A stretch of DNA of 64,000 nt from Alphaproteobacteria bacterium (GCA_016124205.1 WGOD01000001.1:1-64000), one strand, 5' to 3'; counted from the first letter of the stretch, positions 27,383 through 36,780 are shown. A program made the numbers and translations. Notes: a model not told the origin generated them from the letters alone.

Positions 27383-28027
27383 ATGGCCAAGACCGGACCG
27401 GGCGGCATGCTCGATTTCGATGCGCTGCGTTCCGCCGACAAGCGCACCCAGCCCTTCAACTATTTCATCGCCAAGGGCGCCGTCACCGAGGACGAGGCCG
27501 AGGCGGTGCGCGGTGATTATCCCGCGATCAACAAGCCGGGCTATCTGCCGCTGTCGAAGCTGGAGGCGTCGGGCGCGTTCAAGCGGCTGACCGATGATCT
27601 GAACAGCCCGGAACTGGCCGAGGTCCTAACCGAGAAATTCGGCGTCGATTTCACCGACAAGCCGCGCATGATCACCGTGCGCCGCCTGTCGCAGAAGTCC
27701 GACGGGCCGATCCACAACGATTCCAAGTCGAAAATCCTGACCATGCTGATCTATCTCAACAAGGAGTGGGACGGCACGGGCGCGGGGTGTATCCGGGCGC
27801 TGAACGGTCCGGACGATTTCGACGATTTCGCCGACGAGGTGCCGCCGCTGTCGGGCTATGTCTTCGCCTTCCTGCGCGACGAGAATTCCTGGCACGGCCA
27901 TCTTCCTTACGAGGGCGAGCGCTATGTGATCCAGACGACCTTCCTGACGAGCCAGGAAGAGCTGGACCGCAAGGAAAACCGCGGCGGCCTGCAATACTTC
28001 CTGAAGAAGCTGAACCCGTTTCAGTAG
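27383..28027 (+). CDS. 2-oxoglutarate/Fe(II) oxygenase family protein
   Basis: The ATG at 27383 follows AAGGGAGG. The 214-residue protein has the facial triad expected of 2OG-Fe(II) oxygenases: H111 and D113 (IHND) and a distal H171 (SWHGH), followed by the 2OG-binding Arg in GERYVIQTTF. It resembles the prolyl-hydroxylase/SM-20 class. The substrate is unknown. It lies between ATP12 and pccB, about 90 nt before pccB. Confidence 0.82.
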   Translation: MAKTGPGGMLDFDALRSADKRTQPFNYFIAKGAVTEDEAEAVRGDYPAINKPGYLPLSKLEASGAFKRLTDDLNSPELAEVLTEKFGVDFTDKPRMITVRRLSQKSDGPIHNDSKSKILTMLIYLNKEWDGTGAGCIRALNGPDDFDDFADEVPPLSGYVFAFLRDENSWHGHLPYEGERYVIQTTFLTSQEELDRKENRGGLQYFLKKLNPFQ

Positions 28028-28113
28028 GGCGCAGACGCACCGGAAAATTGCCCCGCCGCCCCTTGCGGTGCTAACTGGCGTGAAAGCCGGAAATGCAGGG
28101 GCGATACATTCCG

Positions 28114-29646
28114 ATGAAAGACATTCTCGAAGAGCTGGAACAGCGGCGCGAGCGCGCCCGGATGGGCGGCGGCGCGGAGCGCATCGCCAAGCAGCACGAG
28201 AAGGGCAAGCTGTCCGCACGCGAGCGGATCGTGCTCCTCCTCGACGAGAACAGCTTCGAGGAATGGGACATGTTCGTGGAGCACCGCTGCACGGATTTCG
28301 GCATGGCGGGCAAGACGATTCCCGGCGACGGCGTTGTCACCGGCCACGGCACGATCAATGGCCGCCTCGTCTATGTCTTCTCCAAGGATTTCACCGTGTT
28401 CGGCGGCTCTCTGTCGGAGACGCACGCCCAGAAGATCGTTAAGGTGCAGAAGGCCGCGGTGCAGAATGGTGCGCCGATCATCGGCATTTTCGACGCCGGC
28501 GGCGCGCGCATCCAGGAAGGCGTCGCCTCGCTGGGCGGGTATGCCGACATCTTCCTGCAGAACACGCTGGCCTCGGGCGTGGTGCCGCAGATCTCGGTCA
28601 TCATGGGTCCGTGCGCGGGCGGGGACGTCTATTCCCCGGCGATTACCGACTTCATCTTCATGGTCCGCGACACGTCCTACATGTATGTGACCGGCCCGGA
28701 TGTGGTGAAGACTGTCACCAATGAAGAGGTGACGCACGAGGAACTCGGCGGGGCGAGCGTCCACGCCAAGAAGTCCGGCGTCGTCGACGGCTCGTTCGAA
28801 AACGATCTCGAAGCGCTCGTCCAGATGCGCCGCCTGATCGACTTCCTGCCGCTGTCGAACCGGGAAACCCCGCCGACGCGGCCGGTCTACGACCATCCCG
28901 AACGCTCAGAACCCAGCCTCGACACGCTGGTGCCGAACAATCCGAACAAGCCCTATGACATCAAGGAGCTGATCGAGAAGGTGGCCGACGAGGGCGATTT
29001 CTTCGAGATCAGCCCGGAATTCGGCAAGAATATCGTCGTCGGTTTCGGGCGGCTGGAGGGCCAGCCGGTCGGCTTCGTCGCGAACCAGCCGATGAGCCTC
29101 GCCGGCGTGCTCGACATCGACGCCAGCCGCAAGGCGGCGCGCTTCGTGCGCTTCTGCGACGCCTTCAACATCCCGATCGTCACCTTTGTGGACGTGCCCG
29201 GCTTCCTGCCCGGCACGAAGCAGGAATATGGCGGCCTGATCAAGCACGGCGCGAAACTGCTCTTCGCCTATGCCGAGGCGACGGTGCCGAAGCTGACCGT
29301 GATCACGCGCAAGGCCTATGGCGGCGCGTATGACGTGATGAGCTCAAAGCACCTGCGCGGCGACGTGAACTACGCCTGGCCGACGGCGGAAATCGCCGTG
29401 ATGGGCGCGAAGGGTGCCGCGGAGATCATCTTCCGCGCCGACGCGAACGATCCGGAGAAGATGGCCGAGCACGCGAAGAATTACGAAGCCCGCTTCGCCA
29501 ATCCCTTCGTGGCCGCGGGCCGGGGCTATATCGACGACGTCATCCAGCCGCGCAACACACGCCGCCGCCTGATCCGCGCGCTCAGGACGCTGAAGCACAA
29601 GACCGCGTCGAACCCCTGGAAGAAGCACGACAATATTCCGTTGTGA
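28114..29646 (+). CDS. pccB: Propionyl-CoA carboxylase beta subunit
   Basis: The start at 28114 ([15 protein letters not shown]) yields 510 residues, the usual PccB length; an ATG seven codons upstream is possible but less typical. The carboxyltransferase domains contain [29 protein letters not shown], the oxyanion motif [13 protein letters not shown] and [18 protein letters not shown]. With PccA it converts propionyl-CoA to methylmalonyl-CoA. pccA is about 7.7 kb away. Confidence 0.95.
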   Translation: MKDILEELEQRRERARMGGGAERIAKQHEKGKLSARERIVLLLDENSFEEWDMFVEHRCTDFGMAGKTIPGDGVVTGHGTINGRLVYVFSKDFTVFGGSLSETHAQKIVKVQKAAVQNGAPIIGIFDAGGARIQEGVASLGGYADIFLQNTLASGVVPQISVIMGPCAGGDVYSPAITDFIFMVRDTSYMYVTGPDVVKTVTNEEVTHEELGGASVHAKKSGVVDGSFENDLEALVQMRRLIDFLPLSNRETPPTRPVYDHPERSEPSLDTLVPNNPNKPYDIKELIEKVADEGDFFEISPEFGKNIVVGFGRLEGQPVGFVANQPMSLAGVLDIDASRKAARFVRFCDAFNIPIVTFVDVPGFLPGTKQEYGGLIKHGAKLLFAYAEATVPKLTVITRKAYGGAYDVMSSKHLRGDVNYAWPTAEIAVMGAKGAAEIIFRADANDPEKMAEHAKNYEARFANPFVAAGRGYIDDVIQPRNTRRRLIRALRTLKHKTASNPWKKHDNIPL

Positions 29647-29650
29647 GTCG

Positions 29651-29719
29651 CGTCACTCCCGCGAAGGCGGGAGACTAGATTGGCGCTCCTTCTGGATTCC
29701 CGCCTTCGCGGGAATGACG
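29651..29719. repeat. Long inverted repeat (REP-like element)
   Basis: Arms of about 29 nt at 29651-29679 and 29691-29719, with only a few mismatches, surround an 11-nt spacer. Each arm contains CCCGCGAAGGCGGGA or its complement. The ATTCCCGCCTTCGCGGGAAT-like core is the commonest intergenic palindrome of many alphaproteobacteria. It lies between convergent genes, so it may also act as a terminator. Confidence 0.8.
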
Positions 29720-29720
29720 G

Positions 29721-30182
29721 TCACTCCTCCCCCGTCACCTCTCTCGCGAAGCCGTCGAGGGCTTCGGTGAACTGGTCGAGCGCGTCGCCTCGGGAGAGGC
29801 CGTGGCGGGCGGCGATTGCGTCGGGGTCGGTATAGGCGAGCCAGACCTCGCCATTGTCTTCCCAGACCAGCATGCGCACCGGCAGGTCGAGGCCCGCCGT
29901 GCGGCTTTCCGCGATCAGTGGCGTGCCGAGGGCGGGATTGCCAAAGATGACGAGGCCGGTCGGCTCCATCTCGACGCCGGCGGTTTCCGCGCCGGCGGCA
30001 TGGTCGACCCGGGCGAAGATGCGCGCGCCGCGGCTTTCCGCCTCGGCCTCGATCCGGTCGAGCGTCTCGCGGACGGAATACTCGCTTTCCAGAACGATCA
30101 CGCCGTCGGCCTCCGGGGCGGGCGGCGTGCAGGCGGCAAGGGCGAGCGTGGCCGCTCCGGCGGCGAGGACGAGATGTTTCAT
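29721..30182 (-). CDS. DUF302 domain lipoprotein
   Basis: A 153-residue protein with a lipoprotein signal (LALAACTPP). The DUF302 core includes SVRETLDRIEAEAESRGARIFARVDHAAGAETAG, then GNPALGTPLIAESRTAGLDLPVRMLVWED and YTDPDAIAARHGL. DUF302 proteins are often linked to redox or stress systems, but their function is not settled. It is transcribed away from the 30.3-kb repeat cluster, and an AAGGGAGA element precedes it. Confidence 0.8.
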   Translation of the reverse strand: MKHLVLAAGAATLALAACTPPAPEADGVIVLESEYSVRETLDRIEAEAESRGARIFARVDHAAGAETAGVEMEPTGLVIFGNPALGTPLIAESRTAGLDLPVRMLVWEDNGEVWLAYTDPDAIAARHGLSRGDALDQFTEALDGFAREVTGEE

Positions 30183-30274
30183 GCGGGTCTCCCTTTGGAT
30201 GGGAAACCGTTGGCGGGGAGGGTGGGTTCCGCCCTTTCATTCCGTTCTCCCCCGAATGGACGCGAGGGGAAGAA

Positions 30275-30430
30275 ATGCCGGGATCCCTGCGCAGGCAGGG
30301 ATCCAGAATGAATGGTGCTCTGGGTTCCTGCCTTCGCAGGAACCCCGGTTCTCTACTCAGACGTCACCCCGGCGGAAGCCGGGGTCCAGATTGGCCATTG
30401 GACCGGATTCCGGCTTTCGCCGAAATAAGG
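30275..30430. repeat. Cluster of short palindromic repeats
   Basis: At least three independent palindromes follow each other: GGATCCCTGC/GCAGGGATCC (30281-30304), GGTTCCTG/CAGGAACC (30323-30344) and ACCCCGGC/GCCGGGGT (30366-30385). A degenerate fourth lies near 30405-30424. Each has the CTGG..TCCGG style of flanks seen in alphaproteobacterial REP elements. No spacer or repeat structure of a CRISPR array is present. It fills the gap between the DUF302 gene and the 30495 gene; otherwise I see nothing there. Confidence 0.75.
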
Positions 30431-30494
30431 GACCAAGCTTGCTGGCTAGGCTCGCGGCGGAATCCGGGGCAAAAGGGGGCGGGGAGGGGCGCGC

Positions 30495-30917
30495 ATGACA
30501 CCCTATGAAGCCGCATCGCTGTTCGTGGCGTTCGCCGAGGCCGCGCAGACCGGGTTCGCGAACTATATCGCCATCCTGTCGGGCATGCTGGCGGCGAGCT
30601 GGTTTTTCGCCCACCGGCTGACGCGCCTGATGGCGGCGATCCTGATCTTCATCTTCACCGTCGCGGCGGCCGGGTTCGGCAATGAGGTCTTCTCGATCTA
30701 TTCCGATCTGGCGCGGCTCGGGGCCTATCTCCACGAGATCGGTCAGGCGCCGGAAGCCGGGCTCGGCTGGCTGGGGCCGGTGCGCGGCCCGTCCGGGTCG
30801 ATGGCGCCGATCCCCTATATCGTGCTGAGCCTGTGCGCGATGGGTTATGTCGCGGCGCTGTGGTTCTTCTTCCACGTGCGCAAGATCCGCCGCGAGGAAA
30901 GGGCGGCAGACGCCTAG
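30495..30917 (+). CDS. Small membrane protein of unknown function
   Basis: A 140-residue protein behind a strong GGGGAGGGG ribosome-binding site. It has two hydrophobic segments in the N-terminal half (ANYIAILSGMLAASWFFA, AAILIFIFTVAAAGFG) and one near the C-terminus (PYIVLSLCAMGYVAALWFFF), followed by a basic end. I recognise no family. Its TAG stop overlaps the convergent VOC gene in CTAG. Confidence 0.55.
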   Translation: MTPYEAASLFVAFAEAAQTGFANYIAILSGMLAASWFFAHRLTRLMAAILIFIFTVAAAGFGNEVFSIYSDLARLGAYLHEIGQAPEAGLGWLGPVRGPSGSMAPIPYIVLSLCAMGYVAALWFFFHVRKIRREERAADA

Positions 30918-31285
30918 CGCCTGGGCAGGTCGTGGCCGATGCGCCAGAGGACGCCCGTCGGGTCAGTCAGCGGGAAATCGCGCATGCCCCAGGGCTGGTC
31001 CTCGGGCGGTTTTGCGCGGACGCCATAGCGCTCGACCAGTTTTCGGTCGACGACGCGTTGCCACCACGCATCGCAGTCCGCCACCAGCAGGCTCATCATG
31101 AAATTGTTGGCGTGCTCGGCGGAGTAGAAATGCTGGAGCAGGAATTTCGACGGCCCGCACTCGAACTGTGCGAGATCGTCGCCGGTCCAGGTCAGATCAA
31201 AGCCGAGGTCGACATAGAAGCGCTTGGAAACCTCCATGTCCCTTGCCGGGACGAAGGCCTTTGCCTCGATCGTTTCGAGGCTCAC
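30914..31285 (-). CDS. VOC family (glyoxalase/bleomycin-resistance-like) protein
   Basis: A 123-residue single-domain VOC protein from a GTG start (EAKAFVPARDMEVSKRFYVDLGFDLTW; C-terminal MRDFPLTDPTGVLWRIGHD). The fold is shared with glyoxalases, dioxygenases and resistance proteins; the residues seen do not decide the reaction. The start overlaps the desaturase stop by 4 nt (GTGA), so the two are coupled. The stop is part of a CTAG shared with the convergent gene. Confidence 0.75.
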   Translation of the reverse strand: MSLETIEAKAFVPARDMEVSKRFYVDLGFDLTWTGDDLAQFECGPSKFLLQHFYSAEHANNFMMSLLVADCDAWWQRVVDRKLVERYGVRAKPPEDQPWGMRDFPLTDPTGVLWRIGHDLPRR

Positions 31286-32175
31286 GCCGCCACCTCCGGC
31301 TGCCGAACCGCCCGCCTTATCACCGTGGCATAGCCCGGGCTGACGCAGTCATAGCCCTCGTAATAGCCGCGCTGCGACAAGAGGCGGTGGAGGCGGGGCA
31401 GGTGATAGGGCGGGACCGCCGCGAACATGTGGTGTTCGAGGTGGTAATGGACGTGGTTCGGCGCGACGAGCAGGCGTTCGAGCCAGTTCGCCCGCGTCGT
31501 GTGCGTGTTGCGGCGGGGCTCCGGGTCGAAGCGGTCCATCGCCACGCCATGCTCGCCGATATTCCGGAGCCGGATGATCGCCGGATAGACGAAGATGCGC
31601 GCCACCCACCACAGCGCCAGCGCCCACGGCGCCTGCGCCGCGACCAGCGCAGCCAGCAGGACGAGTTGGAAGACGATGGGCGGGATGCGGCGCTCCCAAT
31701 CCGACTTCGTCCACAGGAAGACCATCTCCTTCACGCCGGTCTGACCGGTGAAGTCGCGGATGAATTTGCGCCGCAGGCTGTCGCTTGTGACCGGATAGTC
31801 CTTCACAAGGCCCTGATCGGGGTCCCTGTCCGTGCCGGCATATTTGTGGTGATCGAGATGATAGGGGCGATAGTCGCGCAGTGGCACACCGACTGCCGCG
31901 CCGCCCAGCCAATTGCCGACGAAGTCGTTGATCCAGGGCGTGCGGAACATCGCCCGGTGCGCGCTGTCATGCATCACGATGGCGAGCGCCAGCTGCCGTC
32001 CGGCGAGGATGAAGACACTGATCGGCGCCAACCAGGGGTTCCAGATCGCCAGCGCGAAGGCCGCCGCGATCAGCGCGTAATCGCCGGCAAGCATCAGTGC
32101 GCCGCGCCAGTTCTCGGCCTTCGACAGGGCGCGCAATTCCTCGCGGCTGATGGCGTCCGACAGCTTCATCGTCAT
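31282..32175 (-). CDS. Membrane fatty acid desaturase
   Basis: A 297-residue protein with four to five transmembrane segments. It has the three histidine clusters of membrane di-iron desaturases: HDSAH, HLDHHKYAG and, near the C-terminus, HVHYHLEHH. The start at 32175 is chosen over farther upstream starts that would run into the next gene; the ATG two codons downstream is an alternative. It is likely an acyl-lipid or fatty-acid desaturase, or a related hydroxylase. It is coupled to the VOC gene. Confidence 0.85.
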   Translation of the reverse strand: MTMKLSDAISREELRALSKAENWRGALMLAGDYALIAAAFALAIWNPWLAPISVFILAGRQLALAIVMHDSAHRAMFRTPWINDFVGNWLGGAAVGVPLRDYRPYHLDHHKYAGTDRDPDQGLVKDYPVTSDSLRRKFIRDFTGQTGVKEMVFLWTKSDWERRIPPIVFQLVLLAALVAAQAPWALALWWVARIFVYPAIIRLRNIGEHGVAMDRFDPEPRRNTHTTRANWLERLLVAPNHVHYHLEHHMFAAVPPYHLPRLHRLLSQRGYYEGYDCVSPGYATVIRRAVRQPEVAA

Positions 32176-32212
32176 GTCGGCCAGAGTAATCCGGGAACGT
32201 GAATGTGCAATA

Positions 32213-33673
32213 TCAGCCGAGCCGCTGGCGAACGGCATCGACTCGCGCCCGGCCGACGGGGATTTCGCCGCCGTCGTGTAGCTCGAGGTGGTAGCGGCTG
32301 CCCGCTCGGGTCCGCAGGGCCGCGACGCGGTCGAGGTCAACGGCCCAGGAGCGGTGCACGCGCATGAAGCGGTCAGGCAGGAGGTCCAGCACCTGAGCGA
32401 TGTTGCGCCCGTCGAGCGTGACGGTGCCGGTGTCGGACCGGATCTCGGTGTAGTTGCCTGCCGCTTTCAGCGAAACGATCGCCGCCAGCGGCAGATAGAT
32501 TGTCCGGCCGGTTACGGGGACGGCCAGGCTGACCGGCGCAGACACCGGTGGAGAGTGCGGCACCAGAAGGCTAGCCCGACGCAAGAGCAGGTGGCCCAGA
32601 AACGCCGCTGCGAGCAGGTAGGCGAGGCTGTCGAGATAAAGAATGGGAAGCCGCACCGCCGCCGCGATCGAAACGAGCAGGATCGGCAACCAGAGCGCGG
32701 CCTGACGGTCGTTGCGAAACGCGGTCCAGCCGGCCAGCAGGAAGGCAAGCGCCGAGAGCAAGCCGGACAGCATCGCGGTTCGGGCGTCATACCCCGTGGG
32801 CGCGAGGAAGGCGGTGACAGCGAAGACGGCGGCGGCAAGCCAGATCGCCGCGCCGGGCACGCCCGTCGTCCAGCGTGCCTGGAGATGACGGATCACCGCG
32901 GCCCAGAACGCCGCAAAGCCGATAAATTGCGCGGCCTGGCGCGGCTGATGCCAGTCATAGGGATAGTTGACGAGGGATCGCGAAACCTCCGCACCGCCGG
33001 CCAGCAGCAGTCCGGCGACGGCAAGAGCGAGCCAGTAGGACGCCGGTGCGCCGCGTTCCCGGGCGAGATAGACCAGCATCCCCGCGAGCCCGATCAGCGC
33101 GCCGGACAAGATCACCAGCAAACCGTAATAGCGCAGTGACCGGCGTTGATCAGGCCTGTAGGGCAGGATGCTCAGCACCTGGACGATGGAGGCAGGCTCG
33201 TAACCGGCGTGATGGCTGGAATAGACGACGCGCACCGTGTTTCCGGTGTCCGCGACAAGGCTGTCCGGGATTGCGGCGAGAAAGTCGATCGGGCCCGCGC
33301 GTTCCTGCGCGCGGCTTTCGCCGGGCTCGCCCTTTCGTCCCACGAGCACCCCATTCCAGTAAAAGTCCGCCGAGAAGGGGCCGGCCGCCTGAAGCGCGAG
33401 CGGTCCGTGGCCTGAGAGGTCTGCCGCGATAGTCCAAGTGAACTCGGCGACCGTCGCAGGGCGCGGCAACTGGGTCATCCGTGCGCGCGCAGAGGGATCC
33501 GTTCCGGCAGAGACATCCACGGCATAGGCGATCACACCGGGTTCCGGGCTTGTGCCCCTCAGGGCCAGCCATGCGGTGACCGTCAGCAGCAGAAGAAAAC
33601 TCTCAGCGATCAAACGAACGAGGCGGGGCAGTGTGAGCCGTTCGTCCGCGATATGAGCCGTTCGACCGATCAC
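32213..33673 (-). CDS. Membrane receptor with LytTR DNA-binding domain
   Basis: A 486-residue protein from a probable GTG start. There is an N-terminal transmembrane segment, a periplasmic domain of about 140 residues, then roughly seven hydrophobic helices (about 190-375). The C-terminus is a LytTR domain (YLPLAAIVSLKAAGNYTEI; LLPDRFMRVHRSWAVDLDRV; GEIPVGRARVDAVRQRL). The layout resembles 7TM receptors fused to DNA-binding LytTR modules, without a kinase or receiver. It probably senses an envelope signal and acts on genes nearby, such as the divergent serine hydrolase. Confidence 0.85.
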   Translation of the reverse strand: MIGRTAHIADERLTLPRLVRLIAESFLLLLTVTAWLALRGTSPEPGVIAYAVDVSAGTDPSARARMTQLPRPATVAEFTWTIAADLSGHGPLALQAAGPFSADFYWNGVLVGRKGEPGESRAQERAGPIDFLAAIPDSLVADTGNTVRVVYSSHHAGYEPASIVQVLSILPYRPDQRRSLRYYGLLVILSGALIGLAGMLVYLARERGAPASYWLALAVAGLLLAGGAEVSRSLVNYPYDWHQPRQAAQFIGFAAFWAAVIRHLQARWTTGVPGAAIWLAAAVFAVTAFLAPTGYDARTAMLSGLLSALAFLLAGWTAFRNDRQAALWLPILLVSIAAAVRLPILYLDSLAYLLAAAFLGHLLLRRASLLVPHSPPVSAPVSLAVPVTGRTIYLPLAAIVSLKAAGNYTEIRSDTGTVTLDGRNIAQVLDLLPDRFMRVHRSWAVDLDRVAALRTRAGSRYHLELHDGGEIPVGRARVDAVRQRLG

Positions 33674-33740
33674 GCTTCAATCGTCCCGTCCGGGCGCGCA
33701 AGCCGGATCCGAAACCCCATGTTCAAGGAGATTGAGACCG

Positions 33741-34805
33741 ATGCCACTTGCCACGATCGCCATTTTTGCCGGCACACTGATTACCACGAACCCTGCTCCC
33801 GAACAGAGCGCGCAGGCCGCGTTCGATGCCGTCGCCGGAGAATTTCCCTCGATCAATGCTACCGTGATGGTCGAGGGGGAAATCGTATGGGAAGCTGCGG
33901 GTGGTGTACTCCGCCAGCCCGGCAATGGTCCCGATCAGGATTACAATGTCTATTCGGTCGCGAAGATGCTGACAGGCATGGCCTATCTGCACCTTGTCGC
34001 CGAAGGAGAGATCACGCTCGACCGGCCGGTTCGCGACATCGATCCGGATCTGCCCGAGTCGTTCGCTCCTGTGACGCTCCGCCATCTTCTGACGCACACG
34101 TCCGGAATCCGGCACTATGTCAGCGATCAGGACTGGATCGATTTTTCAAACCTTCGCTGTGACACCCCTGCAGATGCGGTGGCGTACTTCGCCGGCGACC
34201 GGCTGACCTTCGACCCGGGAATGCGCACCCGCTATTCGACCTTTGGTTTCGTCCTCCTGAGCCACCTTCTCTTCGAACTGACCGGGGCGCCGAGCTATGA
34301 CGCAGCGATGACCGAGGTGCTAGGCGATGTTTATCTCGCCCGCACCGATAGCGTCGGGGCGGACAAGGCGGAAAACTTCCACCGTGACAGGGAGCCGTCC
34401 CGCGCAGGCGACTGGTTTGTGCTCGATGACCTCAGCGCGGAATGCAAATTCGGCGGCGGCGGCTTGCTCGCCAGTTCGCGCGACCTTGCTGCGATGGGGC
34501 AGGCCCTGACCGATGGCAGCGTCGCCGACATCTCCGCCGAGATGGAATTGCTGCAACCGGGGCATTTGCCGTCCGGCGAGGTGATCGGCACCGTCTTCGG
34601 GATGACGGTCGGATTTTCTGACTCGATGCAAGTACATTACGCGCTGCATTCCGGCGGTTCGCCGGGCGGGCGGTCCTTCATCATCGTGTTGCTTGAACCC
34701 CAGGTCAGTGTCGCGATCACGGCGAATGCCGACGGCGAAGCCTTCACCGATCTTGCGATACGCTTGGCGCGCCTGTTCGCGGGTTTTCCGGAAACCGCAG
34801 ACTAG
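33741..34805 (+). CDS. Serine hydrolase of the beta-lactamase/class C family
   Basis: The ATG at 33741 follows AAGGAG (33725-33730) by 10 nt; a TTG at 33732 is too close. The 354-residue protein begins with a hydrophobic N-terminus, probably a signal peptide. It has the catalytic SxxK motif (S72-V-A-K75), a RYSTFG region for the second-motif tyrosine, and HSGGSPGG as the third motif. The family includes esterases, D-aminopeptidases and beta-lactamases; the substrate is unknown. It is divergent from the LytTR receptor. A paralog lies at 57812. Confidence 0.85.
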   Translation: MPLATIAIFAGTLITTNPAPEQSAQAAFDAVAGEFPSINATVMVEGEIVWEAAGGVLRQPGNGPDQDYNVYSVAKMLTGMAYLHLVAEGEITLDRPVRDIDPDLPESFAPVTLRHLLTHTSGIRHYVSDQDWIDFSNLRCDTPADAVAYFAGDRLTFDPGMRTRYSTFGFVLLSHLLFELTGAPSYDAAMTEVLGDVYLARTDSVGADKAENFHRDREPSRAGDWFVLDDLSAECKFGGGGLLASSRDLAAMGQALTDGSVADISAEMELLQPGHLPSGEVIGTVFGMTVGFSDSMQVHYALHSGGSPGGRSFIIVLLEPQVSVAITANADGEAFTDLAIRLARLFAGFPETAD

Positions 34806-34898
34806 CGCCAGACCCCGCCGGGCAGAATTGCCGCGTTTTCACTCCAAAGTCCGGCGCGCCGCGCTATCTTCCCGCAAAACACGCTGGGAGGCTTTGCC

Positions 34899-35861
34899 AT
34901 GAAAACGCTACTGACCGGATTGTCCGCTGCCGCGTTGATCGCGGGCGCGGCGCTGGCTGACGATCTTCTACTGGTCGTGAACAAGGGCGACGACACGCTG
35001 GCGCTGGTCGATGGAGAGACGCTCGAAGTCACCGCGACCGTTCCAACAGGTGACAATCCGCACGAAGTCTACCCGTCGCCGGACGGGGCGCTCGCCTATG
35101 TGTCCGACTATGGCGGGGCGCAGGGCACGACGGTGACGGTGGTCGATCTGGCCACCGCCAGTGCCACCGCGACGTGGGATATCGCCCCCAATCGCGGGCC
35201 ACACGGCATCTGGGTGTCGGGCGACGGGTCGCTGGTCTGGGTGACGACGGAAACCAGCGGCACGGTGACCGAGATCGACGCGGCGACCGGCGCCATCACC
35301 AATGTCTGGGAGACCGGTCAGGCGGTCAGCCACCAGCTGGTCCCGACGCCCGACGGGGCCAAGCTCTACATCGCAAACATCGGTTCGGGTTCGGTCACGG
35401 TGATCACGCGCGCGACCGGCGAGGTCGTGTCGATCCCGACCGGGGCGGGCGCGGAAGGCATCGATGTGTCGCCGGACGGGTCGGAGGTGTGGGTCACCAA
35501 CCGGGCTGATGCCTCCGTGTCTGTCATTGATGTTGCCACCGACGCCGTGACGACGACCTTCCCGTCAGGTGGCCTGTTGCCAATCCGGGCGAGATTCACC
35601 CCGGACGGCAGCGAAGTCTGGGTTTCGAACGGCAATTCCAACAGCGTCGCCGTTTTCGATGCGGAAACGCATGATCAACTCGCCACGATCGAGGTAGGCG
35701 CGATCCCGATCGGCCTGCTCATGGACCCGGAGGGCGAGCGCGTCTTCGTGGCCAACACGCAGGACGATTTCGTCACGGTGATCGACCGCGCAACCCGCGA
35801 AGTGATCGGGCGCGTTGAGACCGGCGATGAGCCGGACGGTCTGGCCTGGGTGACGCGCTAG
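34899..35861 (+). CDS. YncE-family seven-bladed beta-propeller protein
   Basis: A 320-residue secreted protein with a signal peptide (ALADD) and repeated blades of the form VTVVDLATAS/VSVIDVATDA/VTVIDRATRE, with PDGxxxY/WVxN linkers. The YncE/YVTN repeat style suggests a binding or scaffold role in the periplasm. TGGGAGG precedes the start. Its stop shares a CTAG with the convergent membrane gene. Confidence 0.82.
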   Translation: MKTLLTGLSAAALIAGAALADDLLLVVNKGDDTLALVDGETLEVTATVPTGDNPHEVYPSPDGALAYVSDYGGAQGTTVTVVDLATASATATWDIAPNRGPHGIWVSGDGSLVWVTTETSGTVTEIDAATGAITNVWETGQAVSHQLVPTPDGAKLYIANIGSGSVTVITRATGEVVSIPTGAGAEGIDVSPDGSEVWVTNRADASVSVIDVATDAVTTTFPSGGLLPIRARFTPDGSEVWVSNGNSNSVAVFDAETHDQLATIEVGAIPIGLLMDPEGERVFVANTQDDFVTVIDRATREVIGRVETGDEPDGLAWVTR

Positions 35862-36706
35862 ATTTTCCGCTTCGGCATCGCGCGGCCTTCGATGACGCCG
35901 GCAAGAGCAGCCCAGACGGGCAGGGTGGCGAAGAGTTGCGGCGGTCCGCCGAACAGGCAGGCCACCGCCCCGGCGAGTGCGAGGGCCATGCCGGCCTGGA
36001 TGCGGCGCTTCTGAAGCTTTTCCTCCAGCCGGACGTCGCAGCAGGATTGCGGCTGCGGCGTGGTGAAGATCATCAACAGGAAGAGCCCGCCGACGACAAT
36101 GGCGGCGACCAGCCAGCCGCGCTCGATCAGCGCGGCATTCTCCGGATGCGGCGCGCCGTTTATCGCCATGGCATAGAGACCGGCGACGAAGGCGACACCC
36201 GCCGCCATCAGATTGTTGCCCTGGGTGCGGTCGAACACGGTGTCGATCGTCAGGGCCGCGGCGATGAGGAAACAGGTCCACCATGGCGCGCCAAGAACGG
36301 CCAGGCCGACGGCGAACAGACCCATCATGATCAGGTCGATCAGCTTCAGCGGATTGCCGACCGTCCGGTTGACGATGCGGACCGCGAACAGCACAGCCGC
36401 GATGTGGAGGATAGACGTGTTGTAGCCGAGCGCGACCGCGACCAGGGCAAGCGCCATCGCGACAAAGGCCGACTGGTTGATGTCCGGGTCGAGTTCGCGG
36501 CCGAGCGCCCAGGCCAGGAAGGCGACGAACATCGCCTCGATGGCGAGCAGAACGGCGTCGCCGATGCCCATGATATTTGTCAGGTAGAGGTAGATCGCGA
36601 CGGCGATGCCACCGAGCGGAGCCAGGATGATGACGGCCAGATTCGTCCGAAAGTTCGGATCGAGCGGCCTCGCCAGCGACGAGTAGCTGTAAACCTTGTG
36701 CGTCAT
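35858..36706 (-). CDS. Multi-spanning membrane protein of unknown function
   Basis: A 282-residue protein with about nine hydrophobic segments and a short charged stretch (TTPQPQSCCDVRLEEKLQKRRIQ). I recognise no transporter motif. It is divergent from the channel-like gene at 36781 and convergent with the propeller gene, with which it shares CTAG. Confidence 0.5.
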   Translation of the reverse strand: MTHKVYSYSSLARPLDPNFRTNLAVIILAPLGGIAVAIYLYLTNIMGIGDAVLLAIEAMFVAFLAWALGRELDPDINQSAFVAMALALVAVALGYNTSILHIAAVLFAVRIVNRTVGNPLKLIDLIMMGLFAVGLAVLGAPWWTCFLIAAALTIDTVFDRTQGNNLMAAGVAFVAGLYAMAINGAPHPENAALIERGWLVAAIVVGGLFLLMIFTTPQPQSCCDVRLEEKLQKRRIQAGMALALAGAVACLFGGPPQLFATLPVWAALAGVIEGRAMPKRKI

Positions 36707-36780
36707 CTCTGTCCCTCGGATTCCTCGATGACCAGACTAACCGTGTTCGGCGCGGTGAAAAGTCCGGCTAGTGTGAGGCC

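Noticed and set aside
28093-28113. Seven-codon N-terminal extension of PccB
   Set aside because: The canonical length (510) and start (MKDILEELE) fit the ATG at 28114, although the earlier ATG cannot be fully excluded.
30275-30430. CRISPR-like array
   Set aside because: The repeats are palindromic and differ from one another, and there are no uniform spacers or cas genes.
34806-34898. Promoter with -10 TATCTT upstream of the YncE gene
   Set aside because: The best -35-like element is about 21 nt away, outside the usual spacing.
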